Assembly (NCBI RefSeq): GCF_042100115.1
Contig: NC_091274.1
Coordinates: 2,480,001 to 2,544,000 of the forward strand
Length of the DNA stretch: 64,000 bases
Direction: 5' to 3'
Source of the DNA: Alternaria dauci
Lineage: Eukaryota; Ascomycota; Dothideomycetes; Pleosporales; Pleosporaceae
Both the position numbers and the translations under genes were made by a program. This document shows positions 22,930 to 34,887 of the stretch, in pieces; positions within the stretch are counted from its first letter, which is position 1; every line of letters starts with the position of its first letter. The notes below the pieces were generated by a model that saw only the letters and a program-made list of their open reading frames with translations, searched no databases and had not been told where the DNA came from.

Positions 22930-25731
22930 TCAGCTGATGCGTTCGTCCAATAGCTCCTCTACGCCTTGTTCTCCGAGCTCTGGAAATAGGCGTAGTACGA
23001 TCAATTCCACAATCTGAAAGACGAGATGTTTGTTGAGATAGGCGTCATCGAGACAGCCTAGTATATCTTCGATCTGTCGAACCTGGGCATCGCGTCCGCG
23101 ACTCGCGAAGAAAGCGGCTGCTACTTTGGGCGGTACTAAGTCTAGTAGCGTAGCGGCACAGCAGTGCTTGATCGCCTCGATCTCCTCATCCGTTGGGATC
23201 TGACGTGGGGGCCCAGGCGCATTGTTAGGGAAAAGTGTTGCACGAAGAGTGCGAAGCGCCACGGGAAGGAAAGCGGGGTTCAAGATCTGCGTGTGGAAAG
23301 TATGAGCGAGAAATCTGTAGTTACGACTGGTCAGCAAACGAGACTTGCGAAGAACAAAACGGACTGGTGCGAAGTGAACCAAATGCATGCAAAGGAGTCC
23401 GCGGAACAGTCAGCTGGCCACCGCGAATGACGATGACTGTGGTTCATCGTATCGGACGAGAATCGACTCGATGCTGATGCGGCCCACAAAGTGAGGCGCG
23501 CGCGCGCATGTCAAGCGAGATTGATGATCATGCCACAACACAATTTAAGGCAGGATGTCGTGGTGCCCAGGTCAACAAGCGTGTCCCAGACGTTTGGGAA
23601 CAGTATCATGCGTCGAATGTTTCGATGCACTGCTCAAACAAACTAGGTCGTGTTGAGTCCGAGGTGTGTGTGCTCGCCAGGATTTCCAACGAAACAGGAA
23701 TATGACGGCAGCGAAGTCGCAGGCCGCTAAGATGATGGAGACCGAGAGGTGAGGTGCAATCAGCTGGTGGCGGCAACGACGGTAGGACCAAGACCTGTGG
23801 CCAATCTCGCGCCTTGAGCCCAGTACGGCCAGTCCCGAGAGGGACGGTGTAGACAGATCAACCGGCGCGTAAGCGGCCCTTCCACAGAAGCTAGGGTCGT
23901 GATAAGACGGTTCGGAGTACGGAATACCCTTCGTACGCTACAGTTCCCCGTAGCTGCTGGTGGAAGCTGTGCTTCGGGATTGGTCCTACTAAGATGCAAG
24001 CATCGTGCGGTCGTTTGTGGTGTTGACAAAATCGCAGGCCTAAGGTGTGCCAAGCCCCCTTGTCCGAAACGTGTCGAGTTGCCGCCCGGAACGGGTGCCG
24101 AGGCTTGCATAAGGCGGTGCGCCATGACAGGGATTTTCCTGTGTGTGAGCCTGCGGGCCGTCGCATTCGCTGAAGCGAAGTCAAGTGACTGAAATCGCAT
24201 GCGGAGCTATCTCATGCTGCGTCGCACGGTCCCACAGAGACTGAGTAGCCAACCAACCATGGGAAGCAAGTGAAGAAAGAGATATTATCGCAACTTACCT
24301 GTCCAATACACCATTGGTTTCACCCACCCTGCCTGGGCCGGACAACGCTCCACGATGGAGTATGGAGACGAAGCCCAACAGCCAAGGCATGCGGACATCT
24401 AACTCGACAAGTTGTGCAACACAGCTCCACAAACCCATGCTGACTACAGGCCGTTTGGTCTCCAACGGGCGCCTGGAAGCTCCATCTTCTGCTTGTTGTG
24501 TTTGCGATTGGCTGCCAACCTCAACAGATGACTGTTCGCTTGTGGCAATTCTTGACGGAAGGGAGGATAATGTCGCAAGACTCAAAATCACCGCGCGCAC
24601 CGCAGTAAACGCCAAAAAAGCGTATTGGATGATCGCCCAGAATGCACCCGAAGTGTATACGACCGAAGTGTTATGACGGCTCTGGCCGGCATCCACTGCC
24701 TCTTCTGGATGAACTTTTGTCCCGTCGTGTGGAGACAGCAGTCCATAACGCTCAAGACGGGTCAACGACTGCTCTGTATCAGGGTCGTCTGATTGGAGAT
24801 CCTTCTCTTCCATAGCGTCGGTTTGTAGGACTTCAGCTATCCTTGTGATGCCTTCCCATAACACCCAGCCCTCGCAGGCTTTGCCGCTAATGCCGTTTCC
24901 AAGAATCATCTCGGCGAAAATCTCGGCCACCAGGGCGCGTAGACACCCATTCTTCAAGTCTTCCGTCGGTAGCAATAGAGCCAACACTCCGTGGATGAGG
25001 AGTTGCCGCCACGCCGACTCGCTTTCGCGCTGCTCGAGGACCGTTGCTGGTGCATCATCGGTCGGAACGGGAGAAAGTGCAGGGTGTGGGTGGAGCGTAT
25101 GATAAATCAGACGAGGATCTGATACCAGTGAAATTGACGACGCGACTTGGTTCTTCGCTATTCGGAAAGCTGACAGGATGCAATTAGACAGAATTCATGC
25201 CACAGTCCAGGATCGGAACTACCTACATGTCAGATGAGCTTCGAGTAGCTCAGGGATCTCGTCTAGTAACAGTGATTCCAGATCGACCTTTCTGAGGCGC
25301 TGTTCCAGACCGCGGGTACAGTGAGCAATAATTTGTATCACCTCATTGACAAATACTTGGTCTGGAGTTATCTTCGAGTACCAAGTCTGTACAAACTCCT
25401 TGATGATCACAGAGATAATGGCGTACAACTGGAGATCGACCTCATTTGAGCTCGTCAGGGGTGGTAGCATGTCTCCAATTGGACGCGGTGTACTGCGTCC
25501 TTTCTCGCCATTTCCAAGTAGTACATTATGGGAACAGAGGGTACGCCGAATGAATGCTGCGGTTGCTTTATCCGAAGTAGTATCCACCTGAGTCTTTTGA
25601 GTTTCTGCTGGGCGAGTCGTAGCACGAGTATGGTTTTGCAAATTGGTCCCGGAGGCTCCTGGTGTAGAGGCCTGAGAGCTTGGTGGCTGCGAATGAGGGA
25701 CTTCAGGGTCCCGGCTCGTGCTCTCCGTCAT
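22930..25731 (-). CDS. PXA-domain membrane protein
   Basis: Minus strand: exons 25731-25227, 25169-24299 and 23314-22930, 586 aa. Intron 1 is GTAGGT...TGTCAG (57 nt). Intron 2 is GTAAGT...CTACAG and is 984 nt long. The N-terminus (about 85 aa) is Ser/Thr/Pro-rich. A PXA (PX-associated) domain follows: LYAIISVIIKEFVQTWYSKI, then EVIQIIAHCTRGLEQRL and LLDEIPELLEAHL, and after intron 1 RIAKNQVA and the CLRALVAEIFAEMIL block. One likely membrane segment is AIIQYAFLAFTAVRAVILSL. The last exon (FLAHTFHTQILNPAFLPVAL ... YLNKHLVFQIVELIVLRLFP) is the usual C-terminal part. PXA proteins relate to sorting nexins and act at endosomal or ER membranes; this one lacks a visible PX domain. The gene is divergent to MED10 (249 bp between starts). 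Confidence 0.82.
23315..24298 (-). other. Long (984 nt) intron in PXA gene
   Basis: Bounded by a strong GTAAGT donor and a CTACAG acceptor preceded by CTGAC/TAAC branch-like sequences. Splicing it joins VLDR to FLAHTF, which I read as continuous in this family. Other introns here are mostly 46-100 nt. It contains frames on both strands, none with a domain. Confidence 0.65.
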
Positions 25732-25980
25732 TGTAAGGCGATGCGCATGGTTGCCTTCACGAAGTAAGGTTTGCGACACGTGATAGCGCGCTGCGACGCG
25801 GTCTCGATGAAGGTCGTTGTCGAGTTAGATACTGGGCAAAGTGAGCGATGACGACACAAAGTCTACCAAAGTTTCCGTGTTTAGCCGAGCCTTGGCGCGT
25901 CTGTTCTTTGTCACGCGCGTTGCACGGCACCAGCCCTCCTACTAGCAAACCTCACAGCACCGCTCACTACAAACTTACAA
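25732..25980. promoter_or_regulatory. Bidirectional promoter, PXA / MED10
   Basis: 249 bp between divergent start codons. By position it must hold both promoters; I identify no specific motif. Confidence 0.5.
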
Positions 25981-26508
25981 ATGGCTGCATTAGGCCCTGA
26001 GGGTATGTGAGTTGCCGTTGTTTCTGCTCTTGCTAACCGGTTTGGTAGCGGCGATAATCGACGTGGAGGCGCAACTCAAAGACATCGTACAAAACCTATA
26101 CAACCTCATCGTGCAAGCTTACGACCACCATGGAAGCAAGACACAGGAGGCCATGAAGCGAGAAATGTGCGCGATAGCTCAAGAATAGGTGTTGTGTGTT
26201 GGAGCTAATGATACGGCAGCCAATCGCTCATTCAAAATCTGGTAAAATTGGCAAGAACGGCACCTTCGGTGAACATCAACATCCCCCCAGAGGTCATGTC
26301 CTATGTAGAAAACTCTAGGAACCCGGACATCTTTACTCGCGAATTTGTCGAGACCGTGCAACGAATGAACCAGATGTTGTACGGTCGCGTTGACGCTTAC
26401 CGCGCCCTGCAAGAACAGCTCGCCCTGCACGTCGCCAGCGCCATCCCGGAGCTCAAAGACGATGTGAACTCCGTCGTGGAGTCTACAGGTGGCAAAGTGG
26501 TCGTCTAG
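25981..26508 (+). CDS. MED10: Mediator subunit 10
   Basis: Exons 25981-26002, 26049-26166 and 26220-26508, 142 aa. Introns are GTATGT...GGTAG (46 nt, branch CTAAC) and GTGCGC...GGCAG (53 nt, branch GCTAATG). Family marks: QLKDIVQNLYNLIVQAYD at the start; QSLIQNLVKL; and the signature IPPEVMSYVENSRNPDIFTR followed by EFVE. Med10 (Nut2 in yeast) is an essential subunit of the Mediator middle module, which relays activator signals to RNA polymerase II in the nucleus. Length fits the family (about 130-160 aa). It shares an intergenic region with the PXA gene. Confidence 0.93.
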
Positions 26509-28594
26509 GCGTCTTACCTCTAGCAAGCAGACGCGACTATCTTACACGAATCTCGCGTACCCGACTTCCGCAACCACGACATGAATGTTGGTACAGCGCA
26601 GACACACACGGAAGTCGAACAAAAATCGCGAAATCTAGTTAAGAATTTTGCCTGAGCAGTGTGTCATGAGAAGTAGATTTGTCGAACCTTATCTGCACAT
26701 CAGCGCTCCAGCCGGTGGGAAGGTACGTCAAAGAACGTGACACTATTCCGATTTCAGTTTTTTCAACGTTTTGGACAGCGGAGAAAGCATCGAATGTGTG
26801 AATGATGTCATTGAAAAGGCTGTCCATGTTGTCAGAAGGAGTGTGCTTTTGACCGGGGATATTAACAGGGGTCTTGTTATCCAACATGTTGCTTTGTCCA
26901 CAGCGCGCCCACTCGTCGAAAAGAAATAACAACACCATTCAATCAAACGAGTTTCGTCGCAATCGTCCCCACTCCCCGCCAGATCCGTTCGCGCCACATT
27001 GCATACTTCGCTCCTGCTGCCGGAGTTAGAACGGCGCCATGCTTCCTTCCGCCTGTTGATACGGTCTTACGCGGCATCTTGTCCCTTGCATCCGCAGTTG
27101 AACTATTGTTACATCTTTGTTCGCTTTTGAAGACCTGCAGCACGCCCGGCCTGTCATAGTATGCGTTCAAGGGTATCGTACGAGGTCAGTGTCGGCACCT
27201 ATGTAGCGCTGGAAATGAATGCGTACCAGTCATATCAAATCTGATCACGACATCGCTCCGCGCAATGACTTTGATGCATCTGGAGGACGTCGGTTGCATT
27301 CCTGAGGGTCACGCCATGTCCTTCTCGCTCGATTCGGTGACGCGTCACATATCCTGGGCATGTGAAAGTACACGGAGGACATTTTTATGACATGTGGATG
27401 CATGGAGATTCAATATAGCTATGGTGCAACGGCGCGACAGCGTTTGTTAGAGTTTTCGGTCCGACAGCCATATCAGCAACACAGACATTTCCCAGTATTA
27501 ACGGTGGCTCAATTTTGCTTTCTACGACTGACGGTCATAGTCTGTCATGTTATAACATTAGCTGGGCGGAGTTGTTAGTGTTTTTCAGTACTATACCCTA
27601 GTCGCAGTCTCAGACGTATCTTAAGACAAGCTCCTCTGACTGATGTGTGCTCTTCAGGAGAGGGGGAATGATTGAATTCGTCAAGAGATTGCTTATGTCA
27701 AGCATGGAGTCGGCCTCGTTGATAACGTCTCTAGTATAGGTGATGCTCTATCTACGGCTTCTACCCTTTTTGCTAACCCGGTAGGGATGAGTCGTTCTCA
27801 TGTATGTCCAGTCTCATTCTCGCCATCATGATGTATGCACACAGCGATAGATACCCTGCTGAGTATTTAAACCCGCCTATATATGGCTTATGCTTACTTC
27901 TTTTGTTAATAGTCTCCAGTGACAACATTTGGGTAGGCGGCATGCCTTCTTAACACTTTTGTCTTCTTCCTGTAGGCTAAATGTGGTCCACCGCATTCTG
28001 TTTTGTAGACTCATCTTCTTTGGAAAGTCAAGACAGTACACAATGGTGTCTGAGCGTGACTTGCAAACGAAAATATGATATTGAATGAGACGGGCTTTCA
28101 TCTCTTGGCGCAAACGGCTATCGTGACCACGTGAAGTGATGCAAGGTTTGCTTCGCAAGGCGAGTAATATTTCACTTCCATCTTGCCATGTGAGAGAAAA
28201 TGAATGGCAATCTCTTTCTCGTCACTGATGTGAGAAGCACCCATCCATAGGCGACGACCTGCTTCTCTAAAGTTTCTGATGCGGTGGATCTTTCGCTTCA
28301 CGATCTTTCGCTGATGATCTCTCATTCACTACATTGCAAACTGCTCAGGTGTGACATCATGGCCTTACAACAACCGCCAAATCCCTCACTATACTGTCGC
28401 GTACAAACTTTGAATACTTGATTCTCTTCCCTGCCCTCTATCTCATTATACACAATCAGCGCGCAGAACGAACCGTTTGACAATCCTCAACTCGCTTTCC
28501 CGATAAGAGCGCCTGACGCGCGCAAACGAAACGATAGGCCGATCACCGCCTGAGATAGAGAAAACAGTTCGGCAATAGTATTGAAAACCCACAA
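26509..28594. other. Intergenic, MED10 to hypothetical gene
   Basis: No supported gene. Two short minus-strand frames at 26639-26938 and 26943-27170 (the second with MPRKTVSTGGRKHG and a basic YAMWRERIWRG segment) could be exons of a small protein, but I find no splice join that links them and no family. The rest is featureless; the last 150 bases are the likely promoter of the next gene. Confidence 0.4.
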
Positions 28595-29323
28595 ATGTTG
28601 TCCTTTCCAAGGCCTTCGCCGGCTTTTGCGTCGACATCGGGATGTCGTAATGCACCGCCGCTACCTCCAGTGCCAGCTACCGCTTCATGTCGTTTTCGGG
28701 CGCTTTCCACTTCCTCGGAGATGCCTACTCGTCCAGTGGTCCAAAGGTTTATATCGTGGGAGCTCGTTTCTACCATCAAGCCATCACTGCTATCCTCTCC
28801 AGCTTCCAGTTCTTCACCATTAGAAGAAGACTCTGCTTCATGGGAGGTTATTGCTGATGACATCTCAATTCCGACATCAAACCATACCGATTTTACCTCC
28901 CTCAGTAGTTCTTGCCTTGCATCCGCAGAGTTGTCCCATTCTGACCCCGAGCACACATCGCTATCCGATTTCGACACGGAGGCTTTCCCACCCCACGCCC
29001 ATCTCTTCCCTTCGTCACCAAACGGTACATGGCGCAATGAGTCACTCCACGCTTTGACTCACCCTACGGCCGTTGATTATACAGCGCTATATAATAGGCT
29101 CCGTGCGCTAGCTGAAGAAGCATCGGACGAGGTTTCCGTAAGAGTGAACCGGGCTTTTGAGGGGACTGATGTACCGGCGATACATGACAAAGTCTTGAAG
29201 CTTATTCCGTCGATTTCGATGCCTAATTTAAGGGAGCTTGAGCGCGCTGTTGACGCTGGTTGTGAATGGGGATGCGGGTTATTGGAGCCGAGGCGGACGA
29301 GGAGTAGAGGGCGAGGATGGTGA
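28595..29323 (+). CDS. Hypothetical serine-rich protein
   Basis: Single-exon frame, 242 aa, starting at the first ATG. Not a family I recognise. The N-terminus is basic with Ser, Pro and Ala and few acids (MLSFPRPSPAFASTSGCRNA, then RFRALSTSSE), which could be a mitochondrial presequence. The middle is Ser/Asp/Glu-rich. The C-terminus has a likely amphipathic part (YTALYNRLRALAEEASDEVS ... VLKLIPSISMPNLRELERAV) and ends in a basic Arg/Gly tail. It is convergent with the BOR1-like gene, only 240 bp apart. I call it coding on its consistent composition and length. Confidence 0.6.
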   Translation: MLSFPRPSPAFASTSGCRNAPPLPPVPATASCRFRALSTSSEMPTRPVVQRFISWELVSTIKPSLLSSPASSSSPLEEDSASWEVIADDISIPTSNHTDFTSLSSSCLASAELSHSDPEHTSLSDFDTEAFPPHAHLFPSSPNGTWRNESLHALTHPTAVDYTALYNRLRALAEEASDEVSVRVNRAFEGTDVPAIHDKVLKLIPSISMPNLRELERAVDAGCEWGCGLLEPRRTRSRGRGW

Positions 29324-29563
29324 GTGAGGCGCAGAAAAATGTAGCTCCAAGATAAAAAAGCGGAATAACTTGTTGTTAATGAGCCACCAGGGTGTGAATT
29401 AATACTGGATGAGTTCAGTCGAGCATGGTAATACATTATATATCTCTGAAGTCTATGCGGCCTGTGCATAAGAAGCGAACATTTCTCTACTGAAACCTAA
29501 ACGCCTTAATATCCCCCACAAAATCACCACTTTCTTCTATAACTTAACCCATAATACTCTAAA

Positions 29564-31543
29564 CTATTCATCGAGATGAATACTTCCAGCGCGTTGGCGC
29601 TGGGCAGGATGCGGGCGTGCGAGTGCCTCCTCATCACAAGGGCCATCGGGACCCCTAGCCCTCATGCCACTCGGCGTTCCACCAAAGCTGACAAGTACCG
29701 AAGGATTGTCGGCTGTCAAAGCATCTAGAACATCCAGCTCATGTGCCGTGAACCATTTTGGCATCAAGAAAGTGCGCAGCGGAATGAGCGCGGTGATGAG
29801 TACAGGGAATCCGATAGCGGCAATGGTTTGCGAAATAGCGACTGTACATGCGACACCGAAGACCTGGATGCCAATGAATAGTCCAATCTTCTTGCGAGAA
29901 ACGGTATTGAGCGGGTTGTCGCGTTGGATGAAGCGCTTTTCGGACATGAGGTAGAGGGTCTTGGCGACGATACCGTTGGATTCAATTGAACCCCACTGCG
30001 GAAGAGTTAGCATGTCGAAAGAAAAAGTATTGATCGAGAGACTTACGCCGACAACGAAGAAAACTCCGGCGAAGACGGCCGCGGGCATGGTGTGCAACAC
30101 TGTAAGCAAAGGCCCGGTCATAGTACCCCAGATAGCCATGCCCATCAAGAAGTGACTGACACGCTGTTCAACGACGGCGGTAGCCTCAACGTACGGCTTA
30201 CGGATTTCTCTGCCATCCTCTGTTTTGGTGATCTCGAGTTTAGTCTCGTAAACGGTCAAAGAGTCGGTATGTACAGGTGCTTGCGGTACGAGACCGTTGG
30301 GAAGGGGAAGGCCAATGACCCCGCCAACAAAGCATGTACAGCCGAGAAGAAAGAAATCCCAGTGAAAGCCGGCGGGCTTTTTAAGAGGATATTGACGAGC
30401 TTGTGCTGTAAGGGATGAAACATTCTATGGTGATAAATTAGAATGCATCTCTTCTAGAACAGGCACGGAACTTACGTGATCGTAGTAGAAGAGAAGCATC
30501 ATCAGGAACCCAAATGGCAATGCTGCAAAAACCCACTTGATGTCCAGATTCCAGAAGTCAATTACCCAATTTCTGTCCTGCGTTGGCTCAAAAGCGCCTG
30601 TAATAGGCACTCGGTATAGACCAGTATTCTCCAAACGTCCGGGGATGTGTGAGAAGCCGACCCAGAACAACGTGGGAAAGACGAAAGAATAGTCGGCGAG
30701 GATGCCACGGATACCTGGACTAAACAGTGTACTTCCCCCAAGCTTCTCGAGACCGTATACGGAGGCAAAGTAGCAGATGGCGATAACGATAGAAAGGTAG
30801 CCGCCACCGAATTCGGAGACTTCGAAGAGGTAAACCAGCTCTTCTACACCCTTTACTATGAGTATGTCAGTGGTGTACCCATGCCTGGGTGGTTACTAGG
30901 TACGTACTACAATAGATGATTCCGACATACATGCCGAATGTCTCACTCGAGAAGTCGGTGACATAAGCCATGTAGTCACTGAAGTTACCAAAAGAAACGA
31001 TCCAGTGGAAGATGGCAGCCCAGATACCAACCCATGCAGTAAATGCTGGATATATGGGAGGATCGTACTGAGTGATGATGTCATAAATAGTATAGTTGAA
31101 GAGGGCGATGAGACCAGTCACGCCAACAATGGTGAGTGGTTGGCAAGCCAAGAGACTGAAGACCATGGCTGCTAAAGCGGAAGCGAAGAGTGCTTCATTG
31201 ATGCCGAAGAACTCGCCAGTTCGACGGTACATATCGAGTGTGAAAGCGATAGCAGGTAGAACGCTGGATTTGTAAGTACATGTCTTCAGCATTCCCCTGA
31301 GTAGACTCACTTGACAAAGTACATACGAACTGTACTAGCAAAGGCTCGATAGGTAAATGCATCGGTGATATCACTCCAGTAGTATGGTAACCTGCGTTTG
31401 ACATCGTGAAACATGCCGCGTCCAGGTCGTAAAATGCGCCATCTCCGCCATCCTCTTGCGCCCTGGAAGGTGTACGATTCGTGTGTCGCGGTTCTCTCCA
31501 GTCTTTCTCCATTCCTCGAGTGTTTGGCGTCTGACGACTCCAT
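29564..31543 (-). CDS. BOR1: Bicarbonate/borate transporter (SLC4, Bor1-like)
   Basis: Minus strand: exons 31543-31311, 31263-30908, 30855-30476, 30424-30047 and 29995-29564, 592 aa (yeast Bor1 is 576). The introns are about 46-52 nt with GTGAGT, GTACGT, GTAAGT and GTAAGT donors. Conserved pieces in order: RRLPYYWSDITDAF; FVNVLPAIAFTLDMYRRTGE; INEALFASALAAMVFSLLAC then QPLTIVGVTG; YDHNVSSLTAQ; FHWDFFLLG then GLPLPNGLVPQAPVHT; VEQRVSHFLMG; and LIPLRTFLMPKWF. Multi-spanning plasma-membrane exporter of borate or related anions by family. The last intron (29996-30046) is 51 nt with no in-frame stop, so retaining it would add 17 residues without breaking the frame. The C-terminal tail after FTAHELDVLDALTAD is cytosolic and charged. 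Confidence 0.92.
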
Positions 31544-32606
31544 TTTAGCGAGGGTAGATGTTACACTAATCGAACACCGGATGTGTAAGAGATGCAAAGC
31601 CGCACAAATTGAAGGTGAAAGGTACCATTCGGTACAACTGATATGTAGATAGCTCGATATCAACCCTGTCCGCTCGGTATATATACGCGGAGGCAGATCC
31701 AATCACAATACCCTGCGCGCTTCGATAAATGATGCCACAGCATCGCTTGGCATTTGTGGAGACGATTTTTTGCCATTGAGAGGACGAACTGCTTACGCAG
31801 CGAGTTTTGCATTAGCAATCTTCGCCATGGTAGGTATGGATATGTAGTTGAATGCGAGTCCTCAGCCGATTAGACTGTCTATGCGAGTTCTGCAAAGCTT
31901 TACTGTTCTGTCGCGACAAGTAGTGTCTTCTGTTGAAGCAATGTTTGGGTGTTGGGTGCGGTGACGTTCGCCGAAATGGAGACCTCGGAGCATGGAGCAT
32001 GTGGCTAGCGTGACGGCTAGTTCCCGTGCCACGCTGGGGCCACTATCAGCCCTGCGGCTTTTTCTGACTGCCCAGGCATCATTGAGCAGCACCTTCGATA
32101 ATCCGGAGCAACGTGCTTACCATGAACGAACTTTGCGACCGCGATCAACGTTCGACTGGCTACCTGCCGTAGTAGCGTTTGTTCTGGTTGGTTGAAATGT
32201 CCTCTGCACGCCAAAATGACGCGCATCCCTCGCCGAGTGTTTGACTGAAGCCAAGCACCATACCGCACCTGGTTAAGAGCGTTTCTAATCAAACTCCGGC
32301 TTCATCTGCTGCTTGAGCAGAATTTCCATCAATATCATCACGGCTCCGCGGTCCACCATCGCGGCATATACGAAAAAGTGTGCACAGTGTTGCGCCACTG
32401 CGACTTTCTACCCGAATATACTTCGGACAGCTTATTCAGTCCATGAAAGCTCCGACATTTGGACGCGGATGCACTCCTCTCTCTTGCATCACAGACGTTT
32501 CGTTATCTTGCGCCCATAGCGGATATCATTTCGCGTTCTGAATTGATTCCATCATACGGAGCGAACTCCGCAGTGAGCCTCTAGTGCACATCGTGGTAGA
32601 GCCTTA
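31544..32606. other. Intergenic, upstream of BOR1-like gene
   Basis: No supported gene. It should carry the BOR1-like promoter near 31544-31750 (TATATA at about 31679). Overlapping frames at 31862-32519 show no domain. Confidence 0.45.
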
Positions 32607-32876
32607 CTATATCACCCATCTACCCGCGGACTGCTCAAGCTTTTTAGCGTCCGGTGTCAGGTCTGCAGATCTGGTCAATTTAGCGAGATACTTTGGTGGC
32701 ACTCCTTTAAGATGAACGGCCTCCAGGATGTCGATGGGCTTTCCGAGTGCATCGGTCGGGCCATCCAGGAGCATCTTGCCAGATTGAACATCAATAACGC
32801 ATGGCCACAGCTCGATAACCTTGACCATCCCATCCTTCGCGTCGAGGCTTTTCTCGAAGAGGCCAATGCGAACCAT
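32607..32876 (-). CDS. Candidate small protein, 89 aa
   Basis: Open frame from an ATG, unknown family. The sequence looks protein-like (KVIELWPCVIDVQSGKMLLD; PPKYLAKLTRSADLTPDAKK). The same frame stays open about 20 codons upstream, so it could be the last exon of a longer gene, but I cannot place an upstream exon. It ends divergent to, and 119 bp from, the SET gene start. It could also be chance. Confidence 0.3.
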   Translation of the reverse strand: MVRIGLFEKSLDAKDGMVKVIELWPCVIDVQSGKMLLDGPTDALGKPIDILEAVHLKGVPPKYLAKLTRSADLTPDAKKLEQSAGRWVI

Positions 32877-32995
32877 GCAACAAGAGCACAGTCCGAAAGG
32901 GTCGCGTCGGTACGTTCTTGCTCCACCACACCTAAAATGCTCTTGTGCAGTAGCGTATGCTTACACGTCCATAGAGAACCGTCGATCTGGCGAGT

Positions 32996-34851
32996 ATGAG
33001 AACGCCGGCCCCCACACAAAGTCCAATGCCGGTGGATTCTAACGACTATGAGGAGTCATCGTCCATAGACGAGTCTCATCCCCAGGATGACCCGTACCCA
33101 TCGGAACAGCACTCCCGCGATACCCGTAGAAAAGGCATTGGCGGCCTGAGGGTATCGCAGAACCAGTCTTCTTTTCAAGAGGATTTGACAGAGCATCAAC
33201 GCAAGATGCAGGTGGATAGCCGAAGCTTTCCTAAGCGGAAAAAGGTATGTCGACTGTACCAGACCCCATCGTGTTCCCCACCAGCTGCTGTAGTCTCATC
33301 AAAAATGAGCGGGGCTTCTACTGAATGCCTGCAGAAAGCGTTTCACATACGAAGACGCTCGTATCTCCTATCGATACCAGTACCAGAAAGTGCCTCGAAG
33401 GTCTTCGGCTGACCATGCACAGGTAGCATCCGATAAGTTCGTCTTCCAACCTTCCACTCTGGACAAGCTTATCATTGGAATTTGGGAGCAAGTACACAGT
33501 ACACTCAACCTTGATCCGAAGGCTATATTCGAACAATTCCAGGTGTCGCCCAATGGATCTTCGATGGGTATGGTGCGACAAACGCAAACGGAAGAACCAT
33601 CAGCAGCCATTACCACTTCGAATACAGAATCCAAATCCTTCAGTCAGATGAATGTCTTCTGTCGCAAAGTTACACAAGCGAGTCGTGTGTGTCGGTCAAT
33701 AGAGATGATCGTGCAAGCCCGCTGGGTTGAGCTCTTCGAGGAGCAGGTACAATATCGGAGCCAATCAAGGCCCGGCTTGTCTACGACAAAGCACAGGAAA
33801 GCCGTCTTTATGGAAGCGTGCCAGGACTTCGACTGGTCTGAGTAAGTACTCATACTCGCCAGCGCGCATGGCACGTCGCATTTGCTAACTGCCATGTGAT
33901 GACAGAAAGGAACTGCGCAATAAAATGGCTATCTGGCGTGGTTACAAAGAAGTAAAAGATGCAGCCGGCTGGGCTGCTCTTGTCTTCGCTGGCATGGGCA
34001 TCTACCGGTTTTGCAAATACCGAGTAGGCTTTGATAAAGATGCGATGCGCCGATTGCGGAACCTGCAAAAACGTCTTGAAGTCGCAGCCGATACCCTACA
34101 TCCCCACTGGCGCCAGTTGTTGTCAATCGTGGGTGAGTCGCAAACGCTTGAATACCCTGGACACCCACACGACTGGGTTGTTTTTGAGGACGGATCGGAT
34201 CCCGTACCCTTGCGCCAAACATACCTTCACGACCCATACTTTTCTTTTGAACACATCGACGAGTCGATCATTGATGAATCGGTCTGGGGATGTGAAGACC
34301 CACGCTGGACGCCGCAACCGAATGCTATAACCAGACCGGGCGGGCCGTACATCTGCGCTTTGTGCAATGAGTCACAATCCGACGACCCGCAGGACAACTC
34401 ATGTTTCTGTTTTCCATCTCTTTTTGGTTGTGTAAAGCGAAAGCCACCACCCGTTCAGATTGTTAGGACTCCCGACGGTAGAAATAATGGTCTCGTTGCG
34501 TTGACGTCGTTCGATCGTGGAACAGCCGTCGGCGAGCTCGTTGGGTTGATAACAAACGGAGTCAGACACCTTGACGTGTTGGATAGTTCAACGCCCTTGG
34601 CAAGCTACCAGATCTGGCAAGGCAGAGCAGGAAACTTCACGCGCTTCATCAACCATAGCTGTAAGCCGAACTCGCAATCTTCTACTTTTACCTGGTTGGA
34701 TACACAAAGGGTAGTATTGGTCAGCAAGGGAATAGACGCAGGAAAGGAGATTACATTAGATTATGGCGACAAGTATTGGGCTGGGCTAGACAAAAGCTGC
34801 CTTTGTGGGGAGAGTTGTTGTAGGTATAGGAGAGATGGGCGGGGGAAATAG
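32996..34851 (+). CDS. SET-domain methyltransferase-like protein
   Basis: Exons 32996-33244, 33339-33841 and 33906-34851, 565 aa. Intron 1 (GTATGT) must end at the AAG at 33336-33338; the better-looking CAG 4 nt upstream shifts the frame into a stop. Intron 2 is GTAAGT...GACAG. The N-terminal half is acidic/Ser-rich then helical, of unknown fold (KRFTYEDARISYRYQYQ; RNKMAIWRGYKEVKDAAGWA). A Cys-rich pre-SET-like patch (CALCNESQSDDPQDNSCFCF) precedes the SET domain: FDRGTAVGELVG, RFINHSCKPN (NHSC at 500-503), KEITLDYGDKYW (DYG at 536-538) and a post-SET CLCGESCC. With NHSCxPN, the DYG tyrosine and a post-SET Cys cluster, catalysis on histone or other lysines is plausible; the substrate is not predictable. 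Confidence 0.85.
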
Positions 34852-34887
34852 GCTCTAGAACGGCAACTGGTCCTGCAAAGCATCAAA

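Noticed and set aside
23760..24200. 146-codon minus-strand ORF inside the long PXA intron
   Set aside because: Arg/Thr-rich composition, no homology pattern, not joinable to the PXA exons in phase.
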